Assembly (NCBI GenBank): GCA_937124525.1
Contig: CAKZLA010000255.1
Span: forward strand, 1 to 10,989
Source: an uncultured Desulfobacterium sp.
GTDB lineage: Bacteria > Desulfobacterota > Desulfobacteria > Desulfobacterales > Desulfobacteraceae
DNA: 10,989 nucleotides
Direction of reading: 5' to 3'
The notes under the pieces were generated by a model, which saw only the letters and a list, made by a program, of their open reading frames with translations, searched no databases and was not told the DNA's origin. A program made the translations under genes and the position numbers. Positions 1-8,068 of this stretch are shown here, piece after piece (the stretch's first letter is position 1; every line of letters begins with the position of its first letter).

Positions 1-185
1 TGGGCTTTCATGGTTGGGTTATAGCCATTTTCCGGGTTGGTGGCAACCTCTCAGTGGATACATGGATTAAAAATTAGAATTGCTATCTGCGCAGGCTGGT
101 ATTTTGTTATTTTTTTTGCAGAAAAGGCCTCGATATCCATTGCGAATGATCAAAAGCGGTTTGTATTACTGGGCAAAACAGATGC

Positions 186-2192
186 CTATGATTGAGTATT
201 GGACTGATCTATTGTTAACAAGGGAATTTCAATGACAAATTGGGTGCCGATATTGATCTCTGATTCGGCGTAAATAACCCCGTTATGGTTGTCAATAATT
301 CTTTTTGATATAAATAGACCAAGCCCGAACCCCTCTTTTTTTCCATGTGTAAAAAAAGGTTCAAACACCTCATTTAAATTATGTTTGGGAATTCCTACAC
401 CTTTATCTTCAATTCGGAGACGTACCATGTCAACCCCTTTGGGTACGCAACAGGTAATAGAAATTTCAGGAGCAGTGTTGTTTTTCATGGCTGCTGTTGC
501 GTTTAAAAGAAGATTGATCAGTACCTGCTGTAGAAGATTTCGATCACCCAGGATTATTGCGGGTTCTCCTTTGGTCTGTTTTTTAATGTTAATACGTTTA
601 AGTTGTGCCCCCATTATTCCAATGGTATTATTGGTAAGTTCCCAAAAATTTAATTCTTTCATCTCAGGAACCTTTGGTTTTGCCATGGCCAGGAGATCCC
701 TTGTAAAATCTCCGGCACGGACAGTATTGCGTTTACAGGATTCCAAAAATTCTTTTGCTTCCGGGGCAAACCATTTTCTGGCGAGGATTACATCAATATT
801 TGTCCTTACAATACCAATGGGGTTATTGATCTCATGGGCAACATCTGTGGCCATCTGTCCGATGAGGGCCATTCGGTCGGCCTGTACCAGATCCCGCTCA
901 ATGCGGTTTCTCTGGGTAACATCCCTGGCGAACAGGCAGGCCCTTTGTTTTTCACCAGGTTCCGATGGAAGAAGGGTAGCCGCGATATCAATTTCCCGGT
1001 AACCGATCTGGCGATCCGTGAACCTAAATTCCTTTGAAGATCTTTTTATGGTGAACACTGTTTCAAGAAATTCTTCTAAATCGCCTTTGTCTGCGGGAGA
1101 AAGAAGCTCCTTGAGGTTAGGGCAAAAATCCCGGGTATCACATCCTGAGGGCATCAGAAAACGGGCTTCACGGTTCATGTTGTAAATCCTTCCGTCCCGG
1201 CTGACGACAAACATCATATCCGGTGATGATTCAATCAGATTCCGGTACCGGTTTTCCGATGTTTTAAGCCTGTTTGTGATTTTCCCAACCTGTTTTTTTA
1301 ACTGACGATTCCAGGTAATGACAAAGCCCAGCACCAGCAAAATAAAGGCGACTATGGAAAACAAAAGGCGGGTGTATTTTTCAAAAAAAGATTGTCTGAA
1401 ATCAACCCCATACCACTTGTCTTCAATTTGATGGATTATTCCGGACGCTTTTGTTTTTTCGATTGCCTTCAATAATTTTCCGGAAAGAAGCGTATCAGCC
1501 TTATCAAGGGAAAGGGCCAACCTGACTGTTCTTAAGGCAAGGCCAACCCTCCTAACGTTCTCCAGCTTCTCTTCTTGGATGATATAACCGGCAATTCTTT
1601 CAGAAGGAGCGATAAAGGCATCTACATCTCCATCATTTAACAGGCTCAGGCCCTCCATGGGATGAAGGACCGGGAAAAACTCAGAATTGTTGGGGGTGTC
1701 AACCGGCCATAATCCCAATTCATTTGTGCCGATAATTGCAACCTTTTTTCCGATTAAATCTTTCTGACAGACGATTGTTTTGCAGGATTTATGCACAAAC
1801 AGCCAGGATTTTATGCTAAGGCCCACCGGAATAGTATTGTAGTCGGTTAAAAGTTTTCCGATGTCAAGGTCCAGAGTCAAACCCATAATATCGATTTTAT
1901 CCTTATAAAGGAGATCAATCAGCATGGAATGATTGTTGGATTTGATGTATTCGAATTCAGCACCCATATGATGGGCAATCTGAGCCATTACGTCAATATA
2001 AGCGCCCCTGAGCGCCATGCCTTTCTTGGTCCAGGCCAGGAAAGCAAACGGTGCTTTGTTGGTGGGTATTCCGACCCGATAATGCTTTTTCTGGGAAGCC
2101 TGGAGGCTTGGGGATATTGTCAGGAGAATATAAAAAGCCAGCATTAATATCCCGGCAAAACGAATTCGTCTTAGATTATTCAATCGAGTCAT
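186..2192 (-). CDS. Membrane sensor histidine kinase with periplasmic solute-binding domain and PAS domain
   Basis: This 668-residue protein is a complete two-component sensor kinase. A signal or anchor segment (about residues 12-32) is followed by a periplasmic domain of the bacterial extracellular solute-binding type 3 family (about 37-262; opens VGIPTNKAPFAF). A membrane helix (about 276-293) leads into a coiled linker, then a PAS domain starting at ENRYRNLIESSPDMMFVV. The HisKA H-box is VAHEINNP, with the phosphorylated histidine at 453. The ATPase domain has an N-box near 560-564, a G1 box DKGVGIP (596-602) and a G2 box GFGLGL (621-626). The order resembles AtoS/ZraS-type kinases that usually pair with sigma-54 activators, but no response regulator is visible here. 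An in-frame TGA lies seven codons upstream of the ATG with no alternative start between, so the start is fixed. Its GGAG ribosome site is only about 2 nt from the ATG, suggesting modest translation. The ligand is unknown; small amino acids or carboxylates are typical for the sensor family. Confidence 0.93.
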   Translation of the reverse strand: MTRLNNLRRIRFAGILMLAFYILLTISPSLQASQKKHYRVGIPTNKAPFAFLAWTKKGMALRGAYIDVMAQIAHHMGAEFEYIKSNNHSMLIDLLYKDKIDIMGLTLDLDIGKLLTDYNTIPVGLSIKSWLFVHKSCKTIVCQKDLIGKKVAIIGTNELGLWPVDTPNNSEFFPVLHPMEGLSLLNDGDVDAFIAPSERIAGYIIQEEKLENVRRVGLALRTVRLALSLDKADTLLSGKLLKAIEKTKASGIIHQIEDKWYGVDFRQSFFEKYTRLLFSIVAFILLVLGFVITWNRQLKKQVGKITNRLKTSENRYRNLIESSPDMMFVVSRDGRIYNMNREARFLMPSGCDTRDFCPNLKELLSPADKGDLEEFLETVFTIKRSSKEFRFTDRQIGYREIDIAATLLPSEPGEKQRACLFARDVTQRNRIERDLVQADRMALIGQMATDVAHEINNPIGIVRTNIDVILARKWFAPEAKEFLESCKRNTVRAGDFTRDLLAMAKPKVPEMKELNFWELTNNTIGIMGAQLKRINIKKQTKGEPAIILGDRNLLQQVLINLLLNATAAMKNNTAPEISITCCVPKGVDMVRLRIEDKGVGIPKHNLNEVFEPFFTHGKKEGFGLGLFISKRIIDNHNGVIYAESEINIGTQFVIEIPLLTIDQSNTQS

Positions 2193-2591
2193 TGCTCCGT
2201 CTGTCCGTGCTCATTCGTGATGAGTATTCAAAAAATGTTCCTTTGAGAGTAATTACAATGCATAAACTGTGATTAAACCTGAAAGGAAAAAGATAGTGAA
2301 AAAAAACATTAGCACATACACCAGGGGACTGCAAATACCATGTGCAGGGGGCCTTATGATGTGTGTTTTTGAGAGCACACCAGGCTTTTGTGGTTGTGCA
2401 CTGTGCGACACACTCCAGGTTTTATCATCTTGTTATGAATATTTTTTTCCTTTATTTTCAGTTCCTTAGGGTTATGGATTTTGTTTGGTACGCTTATTGT
2501 AATATCTACCGTGATCAGTGAATGATTGAACGCGAGTGCTGACTGACATAAACGGATACAAGTTAGAATCTTCGATGAGGTAGGGATATTA
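2193..2591. other. Divergent intergenic region with repeated motif and hairpins
   Basis: This 399-bp spacer separates the minus-strand kinase from the plus-strand 980-residue protein and must hold both promoters. No convincing gene is present: the short open frames have compositions unlike protein. The motif ACAC(T)CCAGG occurs three times in the same orientation, at 2318-2325, 2377-2384 and 2410-2419. A hairpin pairs GTGTG (2361-2365) with CACAC (2376-2380), and another pairs CTGCA (2329-2333) with TGCAG (2342-2346). The repeats could be regulator sites, but that is a guess from position alone. Confidence 0.5.
2485..2501 (+). promoter_or_regulatory. Weak sigma-54-like promoter
   Basis: TTGGTACGCTTATTGTA resembles the sigma-54 consensus TGGCAC-N5-TTGCA. 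The -24 GG and the spacing are kept, but the -12 GC is GT, which weakens the match. Transcription would start near 2513, giving a leader of about 80 nt for the gene at 2592. Confidence 0.3.
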
Positions 2592-5534
2592 ATGAGACCA
2601 ATGTTTAAAAAAAAAATAATTAAAAGCAGACAAATATTTCTGGTGTTCCTGCTGGCCTGTATCGTGGCTTGGGTCAGTCCTGCATGGGCTTCTACTGCAT
2701 TGAATCAGGAGGACCCCCACGGATTACAGCCAGCGGACAATATGGTATATCTGCCCAAACTGGCTGGGTTGAGAAACAAGGTCTATAAAAATCAGTATGG
2801 TAAAAAAAAGGCCCTGTCCGAAGGGATTGTCCTGCGTCGGAGCAGCATTAAAGACAGCAGTGCCTCAGTGCAGCCGGGCGGTCTGTTCTATATATCGGAA
2901 ACCAGCAATGATGCCCAACCTTTTCACAAGGACCCCTTTCTTCTCCTTGGCGAACATTGCTATCTGGTGGACCTGGAAACCGGTACCCATAAGATAAAAG
3001 ATTTTAAACTCAAGTTAGGGGATCGTAAAACAGTGGAAAATACCGGATATCGCATCTGGTACGACTACTCCACAGATCATTATGAAAAACCCTATGGAGA
3101 ATTTGCCCTCATCGCCCCTTCAGGGGGATGGGCCCTGGAATTTCCCATATCCTCATCCTTTCCCGGCAGGGAAGAGGTCAGGAATCTTGATACAGGTGAA
3201 GGGTATGTCGATCAACTCCTGAAATTTTATCTTGATAAGGATTACTATTACGGTGCCATGCATTTCAAGGCCAAAACCATTGACTTTGGTGAAGCAGAAT
3301 TTGAGAGTTTTGAATTTCCAGCCATATCCAAAGCCACATTCTCCATGCACCGCCCCATCGTACTGGATGTGCGCCAGGAAGATTATCGTTACTATTTCAA
3401 TAAACGTATATATGCCTTTCGCAAGGCTGATGGATTCCTGGTAAGGGTGACCGACTTTTTTGGCAAGAACATCCTGGGCGAAAAACTCATCAAACCACTC
3501 ACTGCCCAAGGCTACAAGAGCCTGATGTCCGATAAAGATAAATATCATCTCACCATCCCGGAGCACGACATTCGCATTGAGATCGTGGTTTCCCCTTCCT
3601 TTTTGAAAAATTCGGATTTTGTTCCCTGGTCATCCGGAAAAACCCACGGTTTCCAGACCGGAGATCTCAACTTTGTCATATATCGGGAGTTGGTTGAGGT
3701 GGAGAACGAAAAAGCCTGGCCCCTGGATGCGAGATATAATGTCCGGCTTGAGCCAAGCATGCTGACGGGAATGCTCAAGCGGGTTGTCATTGAAAATAAC
3801 GAAAAAATCACCTTTGACAATACCAACACTTCCTATGAAGGCCCGGTAAAATGGTCGGATATCTGGAATCGGCCTGCGTTTAAAGTGACGGCCCGGAATT
3901 TTAAGGATAATCTGGTTCAAGACCTCTATGTTCGTGATTATTATATGATGCGCACTGAAAATATGGTCTTCTGGGAGGACGAAGGCAAAGACAATATCGA
4001 TTTTTTTGTGGGCTCATCCCCTGTATTGGAACCTATCCTGGAGGATACCTTCCTGACCCGCATGGCAGATCCATCCTTTGGGACTGTGGTGGAAAAATCT
4101 CAATTTACTTCTTACCCCAAAATAGTTTCAGATGCCTCGTTTTACGAACCGGATCACACGGCACCCTTTGTACCACGCCTCAAAGGATTCAGACGCAAGC
4201 TTTTAAAAAATCGTAATAAAGAACGTCTGGTATCTTCTGAGAGCATGTTTATTCGAGGAAGTTATATTGACTGGCGCAACAACCGTATTGTTATTCCTCC
4301 GGCAGGTCTGTGCTACAGCACCAGGAACGCCCGGAATATAAGGACCCTGGCAGGGGAAGGCTTTTTCATGCTTGGCAGGAAGGCTTACTTGACATCGTTT
4401 AAATCCAGCACCTTTGTAAAACGAAATTTTGACGTTGATTTCTGGAAGAATCAACCCATGGGCGATGGAAATCTCATGTACTGGCAGGATGAACTTCTTG
4501 GGGTTAGAAATAAGGCCCTGAGAATGACCGGGAAACATTACCTGGACGACAGACCGGTGAGTGAGGTCAGCCTGATGAAATACTCCGGCAACCGTTGGGG
4601 AGCTCACTTTCTCATGGCCCAGGGCCTGGACCCTGAGACAGGTAACCGTTACTATCTTCCTGAAGTCTTTGCCGAAGGTGCGACCTGGATTGTTCCTGAA
4701 TACACCGGCTCCAACTATATTAAAATCAAAGAATTTGGCACGCCATCCATTGAATCTATAAGTTTCACATACGCCACACCCCAAAAAGTATCCATGGGTG
4801 TAGGAGAAGAGGTAAACCTGGGACGATACAAGATGGTTTGTGCTGATATTGATAAAGATGCCGGAACCGTCTCTCTCAGGATTAACGACAAGGACGGCAA
4901 TGTCCTTGCCACCAAGGTGCTGGGTCCCCTCAATAGCGAGATGGTTGATCTTTTACCCCAGCACCAGGATGCGGCCCGGGCCATGCAGTTCATGTTTGAA
5001 GACGTCCAGGCAGAAATGGATATCAGGAATCCATATAAGGGTGATAAGGCCGTTCTTTATCTGTTCACCGATATTCAGTTCATGGAACGGGATACTCCCT
5101 TTGAATTTGATAATAGGTTCATGGTGAGGCCTGATGTATGTGGGCATTGCTACCAGCTGAATGAGGTGCTTCTTGACAACCCGGAGCCCATTGTTCTGGA
5201 CAAAAATAACCCTGTCTATGAAGGCCCAAGGCGTGAAGACGGTACTTCGATTTTCAAAATAGTCATTGATGACTTTGACGGTGAAATGATCCATGCCTGG
5301 CACGTTGAAACCGATTATAAAAAGAAAATTTATAAAACAGATAATCTGGCTTTCCGGCCCAGGAACAATCTGGATGTTCTGGTGGGGGTTACAGGCACCA
5401 CAGAGGGATTTTTAAGGCTTTCAATGCTGCCCAGACTGGGCTTCATGGAATCCTGGCGGGTAAGTGCCAGGGAGCCCCGGGTAAAGTTGTCAGGTTCGGT
5501 TAATACCGGCGGGAGTGCCCACATCAGACGATAG
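2592..5534 (+). CDS. Large exported protein of unknown function, internally duplicated
   Basis: I do not recognise this 980-residue protein. It starts with a basic n-region and hydrophobic core (about residues 15-30) ending in AWA-S, a good signal peptidase I site after residue 33, so it is probably periplasmic or outside the cell. The mature part is two diverged copies of one unit. LPKLAGLRNKVYKN (54-67) matches VPRLKGFRRKLLKN (527-540). PGGLFYIS (95-102) matches PAGLCYST (570-577). FLLLGEHCYL (116-125) matches FFMLGRKAYL (591-600). Near the ends, YEGP (415-418) and downstream ...NIDFFVG (468-474) match YEGP (876-879) and ...NLDVLVG (926-932). There are no transmembrane segments after the signal, no heme motifs, and one CGHC (850-853) in the second copy only. 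The ribosome site AGGG lies 6 nt before the ATG. A beta-rich adhesin-like, surface or binding protein is possible, but no function can be assigned. Confidence 0.88.
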   Translation: MRPMFKKKIIKSRQIFLVFLLACIVAWVSPAWASTALNQEDPHGLQPADNMVYLPKLAGLRNKVYKNQYGKKKALSEGIVLRRSSIKDSSASVQPGGLFYISETSNDAQPFHKDPFLLLGEHCYLVDLETGTHKIKDFKLKLGDRKTVENTGYRIWYDYSTDHYEKPYGEFALIAPSGGWALEFPISSSFPGREEVRNLDTGEGYVDQLLKFYLDKDYYYGAMHFKAKTIDFGEAEFESFEFPAISKATFSMHRPIVLDVRQEDYRYYFNKRIYAFRKADGFLVRVTDFFGKNILGEKLIKPLTAQGYKSLMSDKDKYHLTIPEHDIRIEIVVSPSFLKNSDFVPWSSGKTHGFQTGDLNFVIYRELVEVENEKAWPLDARYNVRLEPSMLTGMLKRVVIENNEKITFDNTNTSYEGPVKWSDIWNRPAFKVTARNFKDNLVQDLYVRDYYMMRTENMVFWEDEGKDNIDFFVGSSPVLEPILEDTFLTRMADPSFGTVVEKSQFTSYPKIVSDASFYEPDHTAPFVPRLKGFRRKLLKNRNKERLVSSESMFIRGSYIDWRNNRIVIPPAGLCYSTRNARNIRTLAGEGFFMLGRKAYLTSFKSSTFVKRNFDVDFWKNQPMGDGNLMYWQDELLGVRNKALRMTGKHYLDDRPVSEVSLMKYSGNRWGAHFLMAQGLDPETGNRYYLPEVFAEGATWIVPEYTGSNYIKIKEFGTPSIESISFTYATPQKVSMGVGEEVNLGRYKMVCADIDKDAGTVSLRINDKDGNVLATKVLGPLNSEMVDLLPQHQDAARAMQFMFEDVQAEMDIRNPYKGDKAVLYLFTDIQFMERDTPFEFDNRFMVRPDVCGHCYQLNEVLLDNPEPIVLDKNNPVYEGPRREDGTSIFKIVIDDFDGEMIHAWHVETDYKKKIYKTDNLAFRPRNNLDVLVGVTGTTEGFLRLSMLPRLGFMESWRVSAREPRVKLSGSVNTGGSAHIRR

Positions 5535-5851
5535 GAAAACGAAATTTGTCAATCATTAATGCACTCCAGAGTCATAAGTTCTCATAACATGCTGATATTA
5601 TTATTACAGATGAAATCGTTTCTGAAAATTTGGGATCAATAATTTCAACAAGTTATCCATTATAAGCAAAAAGTCGTCGGAGAACTTATGACTGTGGAGT
5701 AATGCAACAGATATTATACTTATATTTATTTAATTATATGATTTTATTAGTTTTTTTAAAAGCTCCTTGCTTGAATCAATAGGCTATGAAACATCGATAT
5801 AATGTCTGATAGTATCCAATACCGGAATTTTACAAATAAGGAATATTAATT
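5535..5851. other. Intergenic region holding a MITE-like insertion
   Basis: This 317-bp spacer contains no gene. Its left part is occupied by the 138-bp inverted-repeat element listed separately. The remainder (5706-5851) is AT-rich. It contains a TATAAT at 5798-5803, but the best upstream TTGAAT is 21 nt away, too far for a normal sigma-70 -35, so I do not call a promoter. TAAGGA at 5837-5842 is the ribosome site for the next gene. Confidence 0.6.
5558..5705. mobile_element. MITE-like non-autonomous transposable element with 5-bp target duplication
   Basis: The element body is 5563-5700 (138 bp). Its 21-nt ends, 5563-5583 and 5680-5700, are inverted copies differing at a single base; both contain AGTCATAAGTTCTC when read inward. 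The element is flanked on both sides by the same five bases, AATGC (5558-5562 and 5701-5705), which is a perfect target site duplication. The interior is AT-rich and has no reading frame for a transposase, so movement would depend on an enzyme encoded elsewhere. The 5-bp duplication fits several IS families; I cannot assign one from the sequence alone. Confidence 0.85.
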
Positions 5852-7033
5852 ATGACCATGGCTGCCGTGCATAACACGCTAACCGCTGATAGGGGAGACT
5901 ATGAAAGCCGCAGACGGACCGTCTTAAGTTCGCTGTACAATTTTAAAGAAGTCATCCCGGGTCTCCTTGCCATGCTGTTTATTGCCGTTTTTGCCAACAA
6001 CATGCCCGGAGTCCCCAACCCATTCACCCTGGAAAATCTATTTGCCTGGCTGGATGGGGTTGCAGGGCCGGTAAATCATCAACCTCTGTTCCAAATTCTA
6101 AATTCCAATTTTGTCTGGAATCCGCTGATCATGGGTCTGATCATAGGTAATTTTTTTGGCGTGCCGGATTTGTGGAAGCGAGGATTGTCCTATATCCATA
6201 TGCTCATGCCCCTTGGTATCATCATGCTGGCACCCCATTTTATGATATTTCATGCGTCAAAATTAGGAGCAATGCCCATTGTTGTCTGCACCATGTCACT
6301 GTTTGCCACGGCATCCATAACCCTTTATGTTGCAAAGCTCTTAAAGCTTGATGACCGCCACGGCGCAATTATTGCGGGTGGGCTCTCCACGGGAGACCCC
6401 CATGCCTGTGCAATCCTAATGCCCCTGATCAAGGCTAAAGGAGGACAGGTCATCAATGCGGTGATCGGTGTCATTGCCTGGGGTCTTGTGGCCATGGTCC
6501 TGGTTCCGATTGTGGGGCAGATGGTGGGTATCCCGGAAAAATATCTGGGATTTTTTGCGGTCACTGGTGTGGGGAACGGACATCAGGCTTTGTATGCCGC
6601 CTATGCTGGCGGTTACGAAGCAGGTCGATATGCCATGTGGTTTGATGTCGGACGTCATGTGATTATGCCCGCAGGCTTTCTTTATGTCTTTATTATCATG
6701 TTTGTTCGAAAACTGAAAAATAGAAATAACCCGGATATCATGGCAACACGGGGCATAAAGACCTTCCCCGTATGGCTTGGTGTTTTTATTTTCTGTTGGG
6801 TACTGGCCTGTCTTCATCTGTTTAAAGAACCGGCACACCATGCTATTTTTAATATGGTGAAATGGGATTTTTCCCTTGCCGCCGGAGCCCTGGGGCTTAG
6901 TTTGTCATTCAAGGACATTGCAACTCCTGGTTTTAAAGGCTTTTTGGTTACAGCCATTGCCGGTGGGCTTCGCATTGCCTTTCTTCTTATTGTAATTTTG
7001 ATCTGCCTGAAAGCTGGCTGGTTTCCGGCATAG
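5852..7033 (+). CDS. YeiH/UPF0324-family integral membrane protein, putative anion or sulfate exporter (divergent)
   Basis: This 393-residue protein has about ten hydrophobic segments after a ~30-residue cytoplasmic head. The family match rests on several blocks: NPLIMGLIIGNFFGVP (90-105), the ATVTLFGT-like block around 200-220 (QVINAVIGVIAWGLVAMVLVPIVG), the block GNGHQALYAAYAGGYEAG (241-258) followed by a WFDVGRHVIMPAGFL stretch, and a C-terminal SLAAGALGLSLSFKDI (341-356). These correspond to conserved stretches of the UPF0324/YeiH family, often annotated as putative sulfate export transporters; the substrate is not proven for most members. The family's usual GxSICGASA motif is replaced by GLSTGDPHACA (178-188), so substrate may differ. 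TAAGGA lies 9 nt before the ATG. It heads the cluster, and a sulfate export role would suit the arylsulfotransferase downstream, but this is inference. Confidence 0.75.
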   Translation: MTMAAVHNTLTADRGDYESRRRTVLSSLYNFKEVIPGLLAMLFIAVFANNMPGVPNPFTLENLFAWLDGVAGPVNHQPLFQILNSNFVWNPLIMGLIIGNFFGVPDLWKRGLSYIHMLMPLGIIMLAPHFMIFHASKLGAMPIVVCTMSLFATASITLYVAKLLKLDDRHGAIIAGGLSTGDPHACAILMPLIKAKGGQVINAVIGVIAWGLVAMVLVPIVGQMVGIPEKYLGFFAVTGVGNGHQALYAAYAGGYEAGRYAMWFDVGRHVIMPAGFLYVFIIMFVRKLKNRNNPDIMATRGIKTFPVWLGVFIFCWVLACLHLFKEPAHHAIFNMVKWDFSLAAGALGLSLSFKDIATPGFKGFLVTAIAGGLRIAFLLIVILICLKAGWFPA

Positions 7034-7048
7034 GAGGATATTTTTAAT

Positions 7049-7201
7049 ATGGAAAGAAATTATCATACAACAGATGAAGCCTTGTTTGATTATATGGCCA
7101 ACACTGGGCTGGAAGAAAAGGACCGCGACACCTGCGGAACCATCATTGCTCTTCTCATTATGGTGGGGCTGACTGTCTGCCAATACCTGGGTCTTTATTA
7201 G
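7049..7201 (+). CDS. Small single-pass membrane protein (50 aa), unknown function
   Basis: The frame encodes 50 residues starting MERNYHTTDEALFDYMANTG and ending CQYLGLY. The first 29 residues are charged and polar. A single hydrophobic helix (about 31-49) follows, so it is probably an inner-membrane protein with its N-terminus in the cytoplasm. The ATG lies 15 nt after the stop of the permease gene, and the ribosome site AGGAGG (7032-7037) overlaps that stop, which implies co-translation. The tight coupling suggests a small subunit or accessory of the permease. It has cysteines at 29 and 44. I know of no family for it. Confidence 0.7.
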   Translation: MERNYHTTDEALFDYMANTGLEEKDRDTCGTIIALLIMVGLTVCQYLGLY

Positions 7202-7289
7202 ATTTTCATCTTTGATTTTCGTATTATTTGGCTAAGAGAACTATAAAAAAATTTGGGGTCTGGCTTGTCCAGGTCAGGGGGAAATTATC

Positions 7290-7487
7290 ATGTTTTCAAG
7301 TTGCGTCTTTATCGTTTTGATGCTGCTGCTTTTCTTGTCCGGCGGTGCTGCCATTTACCTGGGGGTTTTTAAGGGGCACAGGGCAGATACGTTGTTTCAG
7401 GTCAAGGTCATTGGTGGTGTTCTCTCCTATGGCCTGTCCGCAGTGTTTTGGTTTTTTTGCTACAGCCATCATTATCTTGGCTGGTAA
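7290..7487 (+). CDS. Small two-helix membrane protein (65 aa), unknown function
   Basis: This 65-residue protein (MFSSCVFIVLMLLLFLSGG...) has two hydrophobic segments, about residues 4-25 and 40-60, joined by a short basic loop (FKGHRADTLFQVK). It is therefore probably a hairpin in the inner membrane. AGGGGG (7275-7281) serves as the ribosome site. Just upstream, CTGG (7260-7263) can pair with CCAG (7269-7272) around a 5-nt loop. It lies 88 nt after the preceding small gene in the same direction and probably belongs to the same transcript. No family is recognised; the alternating hydrophobic and charged pattern supports a real gene over chance. Confidence 0.6.
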   Translation: MFSSCVFIVLMLLLFLSGGAAIYLGVFKGHRADTLFQVKVIGGVLSYGLSAVFWFFCYSHHYLGW

Positions 7488-7624
7488 GTCCCTGGGAATC
7501 ATCTGTTCTTATTTTAAACCATTTTATCCGGGAAGAGCGATATCCACCCTTCCAGGTGGGGTAGAACCCATATTTAATCCGTAAACCGGTTGGAACCGAA
7601 AAGAGATTGTTAGGAGAAATTATT

Positions 7625-7921
7625 ATGAAAAGAGTGATCATAACTTTGTGTGCCTGTGTTGTATTTCTGGCAGCTCTGGGTATCTGTTCTGCTGCTGATG
7701 ATAAATCAGGTAAGCTTAACCTGAACACTGTCACCAAAGAGCAGTTGGTTTCAGCGGGAGTAAGCAGTGGGCAGGCAGATGCAATTCTTGAACTGCGGGA
7801 AGAAAACGAAGCGTTTGTAGACATTGAAGAACTTCTTGATGTTGAAGAGATGACGCCGGACCTGTTCCGCAAGCTAAAGAAGATCTTATTTGTTGAAGAA
7901 GTGGCAGGCTGCAATTGCTGA
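7625..7921 (+). CDS. Secreted ComEA-like helix-hairpin-helix protein with C-terminal CxC
   Basis: I choose the ATG at 7625 (98 residues) because AGGAG (7612-7616) sits 8 nt upstream; a TTG at 7607 would place that site inside the gene. The signal peptide MKRVIITLCACVVFLAALG... probably ends at CSA-A (residues 21-24), so the mature protein is periplasmic. The rest matches the tandem helix-hairpin-helix pattern of ComEA-type proteins: LNLNTVTKEQL (31-41), a hairpin at 44-49, then FVDIEELLDVEEMTPDLFRKL (64-84). In DNA-binding members the hairpins carry GxG-type (GIG) turns; here they read GVS and MTP, so DNA binding is doubtful and protein contact may be the role. The last residues are GCNC, a possible metal or disulfide site. 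The next gene, a Sec-x-Cys cytochrome, might be its partner, which is speculation. Confidence 0.8.
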   Translation: MKRVIITLCACVVFLAALGICSAADDKSGKLNLNTVTKEQLVSAGVSSGQADAILELREENEAFVDIEELLDVEEMTPDLFRKLKKILFVEEVAGCNC

Positions 7922-8068
7922 GTTTTCCAGATTTGCATGGTTTTAAGGAATCTCCTGGGTCGTAGTTTCATTGTCCATACTGCATGCATGGTCTTTGACT
8001 CTGTCTGAACACCGAATGCAGCGATATTTTTGAGAATTTATAATTGACGTTAAGGAAAAAAAATTGAA

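Noticed and set aside
1..185. Start of a response regulator or other gene left of the kinase
   Set aside because: On the minus strand an ATG opens only a 29-codon frame with no receiver-domain features; only a small GGTTG/CAACC hairpin (35-48) is visible.
2269..2469. 66-codon open frame in the divergent spacer
   Set aside because: The composition is unlike a protein and there is no family or topology signal; probably chance.
4203..4784. 193-codon minus-strand frame inside the 980-residue gene
   Set aside because: It is antisense to a clearly coding, internally repeated protein and has no recognisable domain.
5771..5803. Sigma-70 promoter TTGAAT/TATAAT before the permease gene
   Set aside because: The spacing of 21 nt is too long, and the surrounding sequence is so AT-rich that a TATAAT by chance is expected.
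7919..8010. A second selenocysteine UGA at the end of the HhH gene (GCNC followed by TGA)
   Set aside because: The frame stays open for 23 codons after the TGA but the encoded sequence does not resemble a domain, and I see no good SECIS hairpin at the right distance. Treated as a normal stop.
8039..8044. TATAAT -10 box before the cytochrome gene
   Set aside because: There is no recognisable -35 at 16-18 nt upstream.
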